A stretch of 64,000 nucleotides of DNA from the NCBI GenBank assembly GCA_023476565.1, contig JAMCVZ010000038.1, positions 1-64,000 on the forward strand, in the 5' to 3' direction. The position numbers were made by a program, and so were the translations under genes. This DNA comes from Nitrospirota bacterium (lineage in GTDB: Bacteria > Nitrospirota > Thermodesulfovibrionia > Thermodesulfovibrionales > Dissulfurispiraceae). This document shows positions 26,214-35,061 of the stretch, piece after piece. Numbering within the stretch: the first letter of the stretch is position 1; every line of letters starts with the position of its first letter. Under the pieces are notes generated by a model, which saw nothing but the letters and a program-made list of their open reading frames with translations, searched no databases and was not told the DNA's origin.

Positions 26214-27350
26214 TCAGCGTTTGGAAGGTGTCCAGCTTACCATCCGGTCGCCCTTGGCATAGCGGAGCCAGGCGTTTAAAATGGACAGGTTGACCAGAAC
26301 AAAAAATGAGGGAATCTTCAGGATATTCCTCTTTGAAAAGATGTCGGTCCATGCCCCCCCGAAAGCGATTGTGTAGAATGCGGCCTGGAGAATGAAGGCA
26401 TACAGGTAAAAGGTCGAATAGGTGATTATGAGGGCGTTGCTGACAAAAGCCAGGATCATTGTAAAGGGGACGAGCCACCGGCAAAGCTTATGGCTTGCAA
26501 GCTGCCAGGAGAGGAGACCGTACTTGAAGATGTTCAACAGGGGAAGGCTCCTCATAAAAACGGAGATGCCCCTTACTACCGTCCTCACCTTGCGGTCGAA
26601 CTCCTTCTGTTCATGCAGGATGTTCTTATAAAACCCGACGCTTTCGGTGTCCGATACGCCCCTCAACCCCGATTTCACGGAATTGAGCAGCGTGTTGAAA
26701 TCACTTTGCAGGTCGGCGGCCCAGTTCCGGCAGACCTCTTTGCGGGCTGCAAAAAAAGAGCCGCTCAGGCCGACAAGGGTGTTGACCCTTGATTCAAGAG
26801 AGCGGAGAAACATCTCATACCTGACATATGCTCCCTCGCCGCTCAGCTTTCCATCCCTGTCTATAAACTTATCGGTGCTGCTGACGCACCCGACCGTCGG
26901 GTCATTGAAATTTTTGACGACCTTCGAAATCCCATCGGGCTGGAGGATGGCGGCTGCATCGGAGAATACCAGGATCTCGCCTGACGCTGCGTCAACAGCG
27001 TGCTTCTGCGCGTTCTCCTTGCCTTTTCTTTCAGCGGCCCGTACGAGTCTTACCCCTCTGTGCCGGAATGATTTTACAATCTCGTCGGTCCTGTCGGTCG
27101 AGCAATCCGATGCCACTATGATCTCCAGTTTATCTTCGGGGTAATCCTGTTCAAACGTATTTTCGATTTTCGCCTTGATCCGGTCTTCCTCGTTGTAAGC
27201 AGTGACGATAAAAGATACCGAGGGGGTAATGTCCCCCTTTTTAACCGGCCTGCTCCTGAAGAGCGATAGTGCCAGGAGCAGCAGGGGATAGCCGAAATAG
27301 GCGTAAAGTATGAAGGCGATGGACGACCAGAAGACGGACTGAGCGATCAT
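26214..27350 (-). CDS. Processive-type family 2 glycosyltransferase with membrane helices
   Basis: A 378-residue protein with an N-terminal membrane helix (VFWSSIAFILYAYFGYPLLL). The GT-A domain shows SFIVTAYNEEDRI, IIVASDCSTDRT, ILVFSDAAAIL for DxD, and a less typical acceptor region around SDTESVG. At least three C-terminal helices follow. This layout is like cellulose-synthase or chitin-synthase-like GT2 enzymes. ATG 27350 overlaps the deacetylase stop as ATGA. Confidence 0.9.
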   Translation of the reverse strand: MIAQSVFWSSIAFILYAYFGYPLLLLALSLFRSRPVKKGDITPSVSFIVTAYNEEDRIKAKIENTFEQDYPEDKLEIIVASDCSTDRTDEIVKSFRHRGVRLVRAAERKGKENAQKHAVDAASGEILVFSDAAAILQPDGISKVVKNFNDPTVGCVSSTDKFIDRDGKLSGEGAYVRYEMFLRSLESRVNTLVGLSGSFFAARKEVCRNWAADLQSDFNTLLNSVKSGLRGVSDTESVGFYKNILHEQKEFDRKVRTVVRGISVFMRSLPLLNIFKYGLLSWQLASHKLCRWLVPFTMILAFVSNALIITYSTFYLYAFILQAAFYTIAFGGAWTDIFSKRNILKIPSFFVLVNLSILNAWLRYAKGDRMVSWTPSKR

Positions 27351-28303
27351 GTTGTTTTTAAAATCTCCGACAGTGTCATGGAGTCGATCCCTGCATCCTT
27401 TGCAAATACCAGGAACTCCTTTATATGTCTGAGGAACCGCCCCTCATCCTCCTCTGTCTTTACAAACGGGGTCAGGCCCGCCTTGAGGGCAGGTGAATGA
27501 AAGACCAGATTGATAACGGGATAATTGTTCTTCATCATCCGCTGCGCCAGCTTTGCCATTGTTTTGCCGTCGGTGACTTCCGGTGAAAGCCATACCTTAT
27601 TCACAAGGCAGAGCCTGTAGAGAATGCCCGCGGGTCTCAGGTATTTGATAGGGAACCGTTTAGCCGTTTCCAGGATTGAATTGCACAGGGCGAAGTTCTG
27701 CTGGAGGAACCCTATGGTCGCCGGGATCTCTAGCATGGCTCCGTCCGCCGATTCCCTGCGGATATCGCTGCTCGAGAACCTGAAAGGTTGCGGAGAGACC
27801 TTTGTAAAATCGGGGCCGCAGTGATTCGACCAATTTATATAAGGGGTTATCGAAGTATCTATCCTGTAGCCCAGCTTTTGGAGGTTTCGGGCGACATCCG
27901 TGCCGTACCCCCACCTCCCGGCCCTGAAAGATACGGGGGTAATGCCGAACGAGCCGGCAATGGCATTGTGGAGGGCGCCGAGCTTCCTGTACTGCAAATC
28001 TGCGGGGAGGTTGCACAACATGCTGTTCCTTTCGCCGGGCTCCTCCTCAAACGGCGGTGTGTTCCAGGGATGGCAGTGTGTGCCGATCTCGCAGCGGCCG
28101 CTGTCCAGTATGTCTTTCAATATGGTTACGGACCTCATGTCCGTTGCAACAAGATAGGTGACGAGGTACGTGGGTCTTACATGGAACGCGTCGAACAGCT
28201 CCTGCAGGGCGGGTATTCTCCCGGTATTGCCGAGGGTGGCGCCCGTCGGGCTGTAACTCCCCCAATTATCTTCTTCGGTGTCTATGGTGATGATGAGTTT
28301 CAT
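27347..28303 (-). CDS. Second polysaccharide-deacetylase-like protein
   Basis: A 318-residue NodB-type protein of a divergent kind. Motif 1 reads IITIDTEEDNW, with DTEED in place of the usual T-F-D-D-G. Motif 2 is IGTHCHPWNTPPF, which supplies the two metal-binding His. RAGRWGYGTDVARNL and LVFHSPAL follow. It lies 1.2 kb from a more canonical deacetylase, so the two may act on different sugars or positions. ATG 28303 is the usual family start, though it overlaps the upstream gene by 38 bases. Confidence 0.82.
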   Translation of the reverse strand: MKLIITIDTEEDNWGSYSPTGATLGNTGRIPALQELFDAFHVRPTYLVTYLVATDMRSVTILKDILDSGRCEIGTHCHPWNTPPFEEEPGERNSMLCNLPADLQYRKLGALHNAIAGSFGITPVSFRAGRWGYGTDVARNLQKLGYRIDTSITPYINWSNHCGPDFTKVSPQPFRFSSSDIRRESADGAMLEIPATIGFLQQNFALCNSILETAKRFPIKYLRPAGILYRLCLVNKVWLSPEVTDGKTMAKLAQRMMKNNYPVINLVFHSPALKAGLTPFVKTEEDEGRFLRHIKEFLVFAKDAGIDSMTLSEILKTT

Positions 28304-29549
28304 GTCTCGAAATCCTGATATGCCGGCGGACGCCGGCCCCCGGGTTGCCCGCAATAGCGGCATCCTCGAAGAGCGCACGTATGTTTTTTTTATCTCTCTC
28401 TGAAAGCAGGTGGTGAGTCGGGATGGTAAGCAAGTTTTCCGCTACCCTGCTCGCAGAAGGGAACGACCTGCCTTCGAATTGCTCTCTGAGCCCCCCCATC
28501 TCGTTGACGGGGCATGCATACATACGGGTTATACCAAGGCCCTTTCCGGAGGAGAGGCCGGATATTCTGTCCCGCGCCTCCTTTGTTTTCATTATGACGG
28601 GCAGCCTGAGCAAAGGGATTGGAGCGCTGCCGTATGATCTCATCTGCAACTGCCCGGTAAAATACCGGGCGTTTGCACTGCGGATACGGTTTGACTTTTC
28701 GAGCTGGTCCCGCCAGATATTCAAAAGCCCGGCCTGCATTCCTGAAAGCCTTTTGATCGGGAAATCATCGCACGATCCCGCTGCCCCCAGCTTCAGAGAG
28801 GGCATTCCCGACGGCATCCAGAACAGCGACGGATGGATGAACAGGCTGAGGGCTAGCGCTTTAAGGAATTCCCGTGCGGTTTCCATGGTTCCGGGATTCC
28901 CGATGGACGAATATGCTTTAGAGATTGCGCCGGCAATATGCCCGGAACCGGTTATGATAATCCCGCCTGACCCGCACGTTATATTTTTCCCCCTGCTCAG
29001 ACTGAAGAGCCCGGCGTCGCCTACCGTTCCGAGCATCCTTCCTTTATATTCCCCGTGCAGTACCCGGCCTCCCATCGCCTGGGCGGCGTCTTCAACGACG
29101 AATATTCCCCTGTCCTTACAAATTCCGTTTATTCTGTCCGTATCCGATGGAATGCCGAAGAGGTGGGTGGAAAGTACACACAGGGTCTCCTTGTCCATGG
29201 CATCCTCAAGGGACGTATAGTCAAAATCGAAAGTCGAAGGATCGATATCACAGAGCGAGACCTTCAGCCCGGCCGTTACAATAGCCGACGGGACTGAAAA
29301 GCAGGTGTATGCGGGAATAAGCACCGTCTCCCTTCCGGGGGACAGTGACTTCAACGCTTTCAGTATGACCGTCAACGCCGCTTTCCCCGATGATACGAAA
29401 AAAACATGGTTAGTGCCGAAATGCTCTTTCACTTCTTCTTCCAGTTTTTTCAAATATTTCCTGCCCATAAAGAGCCCGGCCAGACCATGCAGCAGGCTGC
29501 TCGGGCCTATCGGTGTTGCGGTGGGAGGTATGGTGCGCCGGATTTTCAC
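28266..29549 (-). CDS. DegT/DnrJ/EryC1/StrS-family aminotransferase-like protein
   Basis: A 427-residue PLP-fold protein. VFFVSSGKAALTVILKALK binds the cofactor phosphate, and VLIPAYTCFSVPSAIV and GIFVVEDAAQAMGG (Asp of the cofactor site) follow. The Schiff-base Lys is K188 in LFSLSRGKNITCGSGG. It would make an amino sugar for the EPS by transamination of a keto sugar. GTG 29549 overlaps the previous stop as GTGA. The end overlaps the deacetylase gene out of frame, giving a His-rich tail (HETHHHHRHRRR) that is probably just a by-product. Confidence 0.85.
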   Translation of the reverse strand: MKIRRTIPPTATPIGPSSLLHGLAGLFMGRKYLKKLEEEVKEHFGTNHVFFVSSGKAALTVILKALKSLSPGRETVLIPAYTCFSVPSAIVTAGLKVSLCDIDPSTFDFDYTSLEDAMDKETLCVLSTHLFGIPSDTDRINGICKDRGIFVVEDAAQAMGGRVLHGEYKGRMLGTVGDAGLFSLSRGKNITCGSGGIIITGSGHIAGAISKAYSSIGNPGTMETAREFLKALALSLFIHPSLFWMPSGMPSLKLGAAGSCDDFPIKRLSGMQAGLLNIWRDQLEKSNRIRSANARYFTGQLQMRSYGSAPIPLLRLPVIMKTKEARDRISGLSSGKGLGITRMYACPVNEMGGLREQFEGRSFPSASRVAENLLTIPTHHLLSERDKKNIRALFEDAAIAGNPGAGVRRHIRISRHETHHHHRHRRR

Positions 29550-30577
29550 GGCAAATTTTTTACGATGAAGGGCCCGATAAGTTTGGTCAGGCGGACAGGC
29601 AGCTTTCTCCAGATCACGATTGCCATCCTGTATTTGGGGTTTTTCGGATTCAGTTCCGGAAGCATGCCCTTGCTCCTCAGCCAATAGTGCCAGTAAAGCT
29701 GTACGGGCCGCGCCCCCCACTGCTCCTTGAATTTGCAGGTCCCTTCCCCCGGGGTGGAACGACCGAAATCGAAGGTCCTGTAACCGCTTTCACAGGCAAA
29801 TTTAAGAGAGGCCCAGTAAAGAAGCATATTAGGGCTGTGGCGGTTGTAAGCTTTCAGGGATGACGCCCACGGGATTTCGAGCATCGTCTTGAACCCTGCG
29901 AGAAACCCCGAGGCCGCAGGCTGGCCGCTCCTGGTATACACCGTACATATTCGCGTTGTATCCGGGAACTCCCTCAGGATGTTCCTGAAAAATTCTTTTG
30001 AATAGACCGGGGTCCCGAGGTCCCTCATGTTCAATGAGAAGGCCCTGTAAAAGCTGTCCAGCTCATCTTCCCTGCCGAACTGCGTATACATGCCCTCTTT
30101 TATGGGCCTTCGTATCTGGCTCCTGAGCTTTGATGTAAAGGAGCCCCATAGACCCTTGACATCCCCGCGCATCTCCAGGCGCATGGAGACCTTGGCGGTC
30201 TTTACCGGGAGCCTGCTGTTGATGAGGGAGGTATGCCTTAATTCTATATGTTCGACATGCTCTCTTTTGGCGATATGAACGGCCTCTTCGAGCAGTTGAT
30301 TCCCGACTTCTTCGTTGTCGGCGCAGATCCCGCCGTAATTGAAATAGGGGAGGGATATCATGAAATTTCCGAAGAGGACACTTTTCAGATGGGCCAGCGG
30401 CAGTATTCCGTTTATCGCACCGCTTTTATCCTCCGACATCAGATAATAGGCTTTATGTCCGAAACCCCTTTCAATGACATTTTTCCAGCCTACCCGGTGG
30501 TAATTCGATGCATCCGACTCCACTACATATCTGTCCCACCGGCTCCCATCATCCTTTCTCAACAGATGGATGCTCAT
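29546..30577 (-). CDS. FemAB-family protein of exosortase-linked EPS loci
   Basis: A 343-residue FemAB/GNAT-fold protein. Features include MISLPYFNYGGICADNEEV, KLRSQIRRPIKEGM, SLNMRDLGTPVYSKEFF, AASGFLAGFKTMLEIPWASS and YRTFDFGRSTPGEGTCKFK. These are strongly like the FemAB-related proteins found with XrtA. FemAB proteins transfer amino acids or acyl groups to sugars or peptides. ATG 30577 follows GGGAGGG. It overlaps the aminotransferase by 4 bases. Confidence 0.88.
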   Translation of the reverse strand: MSIHLLRKDDGSRWDRYVVESDASNYHRVGWKNVIERGFGHKAYYLMSEDKSGAINGILPLAHLKSVLFGNFMISLPYFNYGGICADNEEVGNQLLEEAVHIAKREHVEHIELRHTSLINSRLPVKTAKVSMRLEMRGDVKGLWGSFTSKLRSQIRRPIKEGMYTQFGREDELDSFYRAFSLNMRDLGTPVYSKEFFRNILREFPDTTRICTVYTRSGQPAASGFLAGFKTMLEIPWASSLKAYNRHSPNMLLYWASLKFACESGYRTFDFGRSTPGEGTCKFKEQWGARPVQLYWHYWLRSKGMLPELNPKNPKYRMAIVIWRKLPVRLTKLIGPFIVKNLP

Positions 30578-30658
30578 AGGCTCCCTCCCTTCCGGAGCTG
30601 CAGGCGGCAAATGAAAGATAAGGGTTCCCCGGGAACGGGCCGCATGCCCGTGATCGCC

Positions 30659-31870
30659 CTAAACGTACAGCGCAAACAGTTTCTCCAGTTTTCTGATGTT
30701 TTTCTCGATGTCAAAATTCTCTTCGATACGTTTCCGTGCGTTCTTCCCGAGCCGCATGGCCAATTCCCCATCCTCGAGAAGTTTCAGTATCGCCTTCGAC
30801 AGCCTTTCTGTATCGCCGGGGGGTACTATGAAACCTGTAATAGTATCAAGAACGGCATCAGTCAACCCGCCGCTGTCTGAAACGACCGACGGCTTGCCCA
30901 TGGCCATTGCTTCGAGATTGGCGATTCCCAATCCCTCAATCGCCGTCGGGCAGTGCACAAAGATATCGGTTATGGAAAGGATCTCCGCGATATCGTTCCG
31001 CCATCCTGTAAAGAGGACATAATCGGTAATGTTCAGTATTCTCGCCCTTTCCTGGAGCTCGCGCCTCAACTCGCCATCCCCCACCATGAGGAAGACGACT
31101 TCCGGATACTTTCCTGTTATCAGCGCCGCCGCGTTCAGGAGTTCGGTCTGTCCCTTTCCCCTGTCAAAACGGGAGATATTGCCAACCACCTTTTTGGAGG
31201 CCGGAATGCCGAGTTCATCCCTCTTTCCGTAGTACTGCGTTTTTGAATGATACATCTGCAAATCTATGCCCTCGGAGATGGTTACAAGCCTCTTCGTCGC
31301 CGGATTGTTTCGCACCTGGTCTTCAGCGGTTGCTCTGGACACCGCTATGAACACGTCCACGTGCCGGGTTAAAAATTTTTTCATCCCCCTGCCTTCCCCG
31401 ATCCCTCCGGCCTTCCGGCAAATGCAGGGAGCTCCGGCTATCTTTGCTCCAAGTGTTCCTATGAGGTGGTAATGGACGTCGTTGTTAAGAATTACAAGGT
31501 TTATCGCCTCGTGCTCAATCAGTTTTTTTAACTTGCAAATCAGGGGGGACTCTATGACGGACAGCCGCACCAGGAACCTGAGCGCCACCTTTGCCCTGTG
31601 TATATGCCTTGATCTGGAATGTCCCAGCAGCCATTTGACGGGAACATATCCAGCAGGCTCCCTGGTGTCTTTAAGGAAGAATACAGGAACCCCCAGGTTT
31701 TTTATTCTTGAGGTATCCGGGCCGTCGTTATAAAAATAGAAGACGACCGCGGGATCAAACTTGCTCCTGTCAAGATACTTGAGCAGGTAATAGAGGAATT
31801 TCGATGGGCCGCCGTAACCACCCCCGCTGTCAATGAAAAGGACTTTCTGTTTTCTGTGCTCCCTCTTCAA
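30659..31870 (-). CDS. Family 4 glycosyltransferase
   Basis: A 403-residue GT-B enzyme. N-terminal VLFIDSGGGYGGPSKFLYYL, a hinge, VGNISRFDRGKGQTELLNAA in the donor domain, VFLMVGDGELRRELQERA, and E-x7-E region TAIEGLGIANLEAMA. The start is TTG 31870, chosen for the AGGAGG just upstream. That binding site can pair with a CCTCC 7 bases further upstream. A 160-base non-coding gap precedes the gene, and it may hold an internal promoter. Confidence 0.9.
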   Translation of the reverse strand: MKREHRKQKVLFIDSGGGYGGPSKFLYYLLKYLDRSKFDPAVVFYFYNDGPDTSRIKNLGVPVFFLKDTREPAGYVPVKWLLGHSRSRHIHRAKVALRFLVRLSVIESPLICKLKKLIEHEAINLVILNNDVHYHLIGTLGAKIAGAPCICRKAGGIGEGRGMKKFLTRHVDVFIAVSRATAEDQVRNNPATKRLVTISEGIDLQMYHSKTQYYGKRDELGIPASKKVVGNISRFDRGKGQTELLNAAALITGKYPEVVFLMVGDGELRRELQERARILNITDYVLFTGWRNDIAEILSITDIFVHCPTAIEGLGIANLEAMAMGKPSVVSDSGGLTDAVLDTITGFIVPPGDTERLSKAILKLLEDGELAMRLGKNARKRIEENFDIEKNIRKLEKLFALYV

Positions 31871-32030
31871 GGTTGCCGCCTCCTGCGGAAGGAGGATTCC
31901 CTCAACTGATAGATTGCCTGTACCACAAGCAAGAAGGGATGCAGGCTGAGTGGATCATGAGCCCTGAAACAGGTGGCGGAGCATGATATATTCCCTTACT
32001 GCTTGAATATCACAGCAGATGTATATATGT
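31871..32030 (-). promoter_or_regulatory. Non-coding gap with a possible binding-site hairpin
   Basis: The widest gap inside the EPS array. On the minus-strand transcript, CCTCC (31891-31895) can pair with the GGAGG ribosome binding site (31879-31883) of the downstream TTG gene, across a 7-base loop. No clear promoter hexamers were found. Confidence 0.3.
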
Positions 32031-33122
32031 TCAGCGCAGGATGATCTTTGCCGTGTTCTTTAAAAACTTTTTTATGACAAACAGAATGGGAATTATTTTT
32101 TTCTGCGGGAAAGAGATGCTGATCGAGCTCCGCCCGCCGTTCGCCCAGTGGAATTTATAATGCTCACTCCCTTTCAGGAAATCGTAAGTGGAAAGCCCGA
32201 GGCTTTTCGCCCTTTCGATACAAAGCCCGACCAGAATGTTCCCTATGCTGACTTTGTTATTAAAGCTTTTATCCGTGGCCATGAGGTACAGCGACAGCGT
32301 ATCCCGGTACCGGAGGTGAAGGAGACCGGCGAGCGTCTTTTCTTGAGATTTGAGCAGATCGATTTCGACCGCCTCTTCATCACCGCACCTGGACAAGAAT
32401 TTTTCGAGCAGCAGATAGAGCTTATCATCGGGAAGCTCTTTCTTTTCCTTGTAGAAGGAGAAAAAGCCGGCGAGGGTCGTGCCGATATCTTTTTTGAGGG
32501 GCAGATAGCGGTGTTCTATCTCGCCGTTCCTGTTAAGTATTTTCAAATCGCGGCTGAACCGCTGCCTGCGGTGTGAGGAGATCTGCGAGAGGAAAGAATC
32601 GTGCTTCTCTTTGAGAGATACGATAGGGCAGAAAGATTCCTTTCGGATTTCGACGTATTTGCCTTCATCTTCAATATGCGTTAAAAAGTGCAGGAGAAAG
32701 AGGGAATCGGAAGGAATATCGCGCAGCATCAGCCGGTCCCAGCGTGCCGGGACCCCGTTCATGAGGAAATCGTAAATGCATAAGGTGACCTCTTTCTCCT
32801 TGCCCCTTTTTATGATGATATCAAGATAGTCCGACCCAGCCTCAGGTCCTCCTAAAAACTCGATCTGTTTGAAAGTGAAAAATTTTAACGGTATGTGATG
32901 GATGCACCAGGGCGCAATCCCGATCAGTTCATCCTTGCAGTAGACAGCAAGGATAAACAGTTTCCGCCTCTCGTTCAGGTAGCATTCGGCCCATGAAGAG
33001 AGCCATTTCCAGGTAAGGAATATTGTGGCGGAGCTCGATTTCTCGAGGAGGTCTTTCCAGGGCCCGGATAATTTCTCCCATTCACCGGGGGAGTCTATAA
33101 CGGTTATTCTGTAATCACTCAT
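32031..33122 (-). CDS. CelD/BcsL-type GNAT acyltransferase
   Basis: A 363-residue protein of the GNAT fold type found in EPS and cellulose loci. Visible parts are ATIFLTWKWLSSWAECY near the start, ELIGIAPWCIHH, FLGGPEAGSDYLDII, SSHRRQRFSRDLKIL, LAGLLHLRYRDTLSLYLMATD and LSTYDFLKGSEHYKFHWANG near the end. The F-L-x-G-x-E-x-Y-K-x-x-W ending is typical of the group and likely supports transfer of an acyl or aminoacyl group to the glycan. It overlaps the next gene by 8 bases. Confidence 0.82.
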   Translation of the reverse strand: MSDYRITVIDSPGEWEKLSGPWKDLLEKSSSATIFLTWKWLSSWAECYLNERRKLFILAVYCKDELIGIAPWCIHHIPLKFFTFKQIEFLGGPEAGSDYLDIIIKRGKEKEVTLCIYDFLMNGVPARWDRLMLRDIPSDSLFLLHFLTHIEDEGKYVEIRKESFCPIVSLKEKHDSFLSQISSHRRQRFSRDLKILNRNGEIEHRYLPLKKDIGTTLAGFFSFYKEKKELPDDKLYLLLEKFLSRCGDEEAVEIDLLKSQEKTLAGLLHLRYRDTLSLYLMATDKSFNNKVSIGNILVGLCIERAKSLGLSTYDFLKGSEHYKFHWANGGRSSISISFPQKKIIPILFVIKKFLKNTAKIILR

Positions 33123-33786
33123 GAGACAGGAGGCGCTGTTGCCCGCTGTACAGCTTGTTATTCTCCCTGAAGAAACTTTTTCCCAAAATCCTGATGACGA
33201 ATATGCGTTTAAAAGGGGTGAACCCGAAACGCAGATGGGTATTCATTGAAAGGCTGTTCTCATAATCGATCATGGTAATAATCCTGTATCTCCTGAGATC
33301 TTTCATCGATCCCGCCATATGCCCTTTGAATTTCAGCCAGAAACCGCACATCCGATACCGGGGCAGGATATAGGCATCGTAAGCATATATGGAGTCGGCG
33401 GGAATGTTTATCCTGTAACTATAGCGCTCTTCGAGGTGATAGGGCTTGTCGGTAAACCATTCGTAGCCGACGATTTCCCCATTGATAACGGCGACCATAC
33501 AATGCTCCTTAGTCGAGAACCTCCTCGAAAAGATGTCCCTCTTGTTCTCGAGGGCCGCCAGTCCGTCGATATCGGCTGATGTCCCTTTGCGGACCTCGCC
33601 GGGGCCCCGCAGATTCTTTACCGTCGGGATACCGTTATAAAGCAGAAAGAAGGAGCGACTTATTTGCAGAGAGCGTAACGTGGCCTTATCAAGTATGGTC
33701 TGGAAGATAATAAAAGGGGAGTCTTTTCTAAGATTTCTTATCCTGCTCATCAGCCTGTAATCGGTTATCTGACTGAGATACCTCAT
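33115..33786 (-). CDS. Small GNAT-type acyltransferase
   Basis: A 223-residue protein with a GNAT-like core: TSADIDGLAALENKRDIFSRRF, HCMVAVINGEIVGYEWF, YAYDAYILPRYRMCGFWLKF (acetyl-CoA region) and ITMIDYENSLSMNTHLRFGFTPF near the end. The N in xNxxSxxxxxxFGF matches the last GNAT motif. ATG 33786 follows GAGG. Substrate unknown, presumably an EPS sugar or precursor. Confidence 0.75.
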   Translation of the reverse strand: MRYLSQITDYRLMSRIRNLRKDSPFIIFQTILDKATLRSLQISRSFFLLYNGIPTVKNLRGPGEVRKGTSADIDGLAALENKRDIFSRRFSTKEHCMVAVINGEIVGYEWFTDKPYHLEERYSYRINIPADSIYAYDAYILPRYRMCGFWLKFKGHMAGSMKDLRRYRIITMIDYENSLSMNTHLRFGFTPFKRIFVIRILGKSFFRENNKLYSGQQRLLSHE

Positions 33787-33876
33787 ATGGTGCACCTCGC
33801 TTTCCTTTCTCTCACGGGATCAGATGAAAGACATCCGTATTAACCCATCACGATATCTTTGAAATATACAGTGCTC

Positions 33877-35034
33877 TTAATTCCCGCCTATGCCTCGGGC
33901 ACGCACGCCGTTATGGATGCAATCCCCGAAGGAAACTTCAACCGGCATATCCGAATGGGGCGATAGTACCAACAGGCTCTCGATCCCGGGGGCATAAAAC
34001 TGTCCCATCAGGTCTCTCCTGGCTTCATCCGGGAGCTTGATACCGCTGTTTATCCCCACCACGCCCTTCAACCCGTTTTCCGTGTGTATGATTACGGGGT
34101 TGCTTTCAAAAAAGCTTGCAGCCTTCCTGGAGGCGCGGGGAATAAAAAAATAAACCCAGGATTCCGATTCATCGTCCGGATAGACCGTGGCCCCCCATTC
34201 CCTCTTGTGCCTGTAGACGCCGTCATCAAGGAAAGAGCGGCTTTTCATCAAATCGACTTTTTGAAGGTTGTTGTCCTTTGCAAGGCGTATGATGAAATAA
34301 TAGAGGGCCGATTGAGCGCCCTTTCTGAGATAACGCTCCTCACCGTGGAGGACTCCCAGCCTGCTGAAGGTCAAGGCGCCATCACAAGCAAAGCAGATAC
34401 CGCCCGATATTGCCTTATCCCCATCCATAACCAGCAGCAGAAAGCCCCTTGAAAATACGCTCCTCATATACTCGTATGTGCTGACATTTGAAAGGGAACC
34501 GAACTGCTTGAGGGTATGCGGCAGGTACATCTGATAAAAGAATGAATCAAAGTCCCCGGTATCATTGGATACCCTGATCGAGAGGGAATGCTTCCTGATT
34601 TTGCGCTCTGTTTCTTTGGGGTTCTTATGGAACCGTCGCCTGATGCTGTCCCACGGGTCCGAAATATCGAGGACCTGTCTGACCCACTCGCGGCATTTAA
34701 AGTTATACAGCCCCCTGAAATTGGATTCATAGCGCTGGGGGAGCACGGCGATGCACATATCCAGGTCAAGGGGCGGTTCCCCGATCAATCTTTTCAGCGC
34801 CGGGATCCAGATTTTCCATTTTTTTGCGATATGCGCCGGCTCCGCGAAGGCCTTGTGCAGCAGGTATTCGGTAAACGGGGAGTTGTCGATAAGGAGGCAC
34901 CGGAAGGGCTGGTCCGTCTTCCCGAGCACGCCCTCAACCAGCGCCGCCCTGCTGAAATACTTCGATGCCGTGGGATAAATCCAGTGTTTGAGAGCTTTCA
35001 ATAAATTCAGATTTCCCTCCGGACCCCTGCGCAT
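33877..35034 (-). CDS. FemAB/GNAT-like protein, paralogue A
   Basis: A 385-residue soluble protein with no signal peptide. Shared with the next gene: YPTASKYFSRAALVEGVL, DNSPFTEYLLHKAFAEP, WIPALKRLI, LDLDMCIAVLPQRYE, FHKNPKETERKIRKHSL, FLDDGVYRHKREWGATVYPDDES and a conserved tail. The middle (FSRGFLLLVMDGDKAISGGI, ALYYFIIRLAKDNNL) looks like the second GNAT half of FemAB proteins. It would modify an EPS component, exact role unknown. ATG 35034 follows AAGGGAG. Tandem duplicate of 35062-36201. Confidence 0.7.
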   Translation of the reverse strand: MRRGPEGNLNLLKALKHWIYPTASKYFSRAALVEGVLGKTDQPFRCLLIDNSPFTEYLLHKAFAEPAHIAKKWKIWIPALKRLIGEPPLDLDMCIAVLPQRYESNFRGLYNFKCREWVRQVLDISDPWDSIRRRFHKNPKETERKIRKHSLSIRVSNDTGDFDSFFYQMYLPHTLKQFGSLSNVSTYEYMRSVFSRGFLLLVMDGDKAISGGICFACDGALTFSRLGVLHGEERYLRKGAQSALYYFIIRLAKDNNLQKVDLMKSRSFLDDGVYRHKREWGATVYPDDESESWVYFFIPRASRKAASFFESNPVIIHTENGLKGVVGINSGIKLPDEARRDLMGQFYAPGIESLLVLSPHSDMPVEVSFGDCIHNGVRARGIGGN

Positions 35035-35061
35035 GGATGTGGAACTCCCTTCTCTTTAAAG

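Noticed and set aside
28266-28303. His-rich tail of the aminotransferase as a metal-binding feature
   Set aside because: It arises from an out-of-frame overlap with the start of the next gene.
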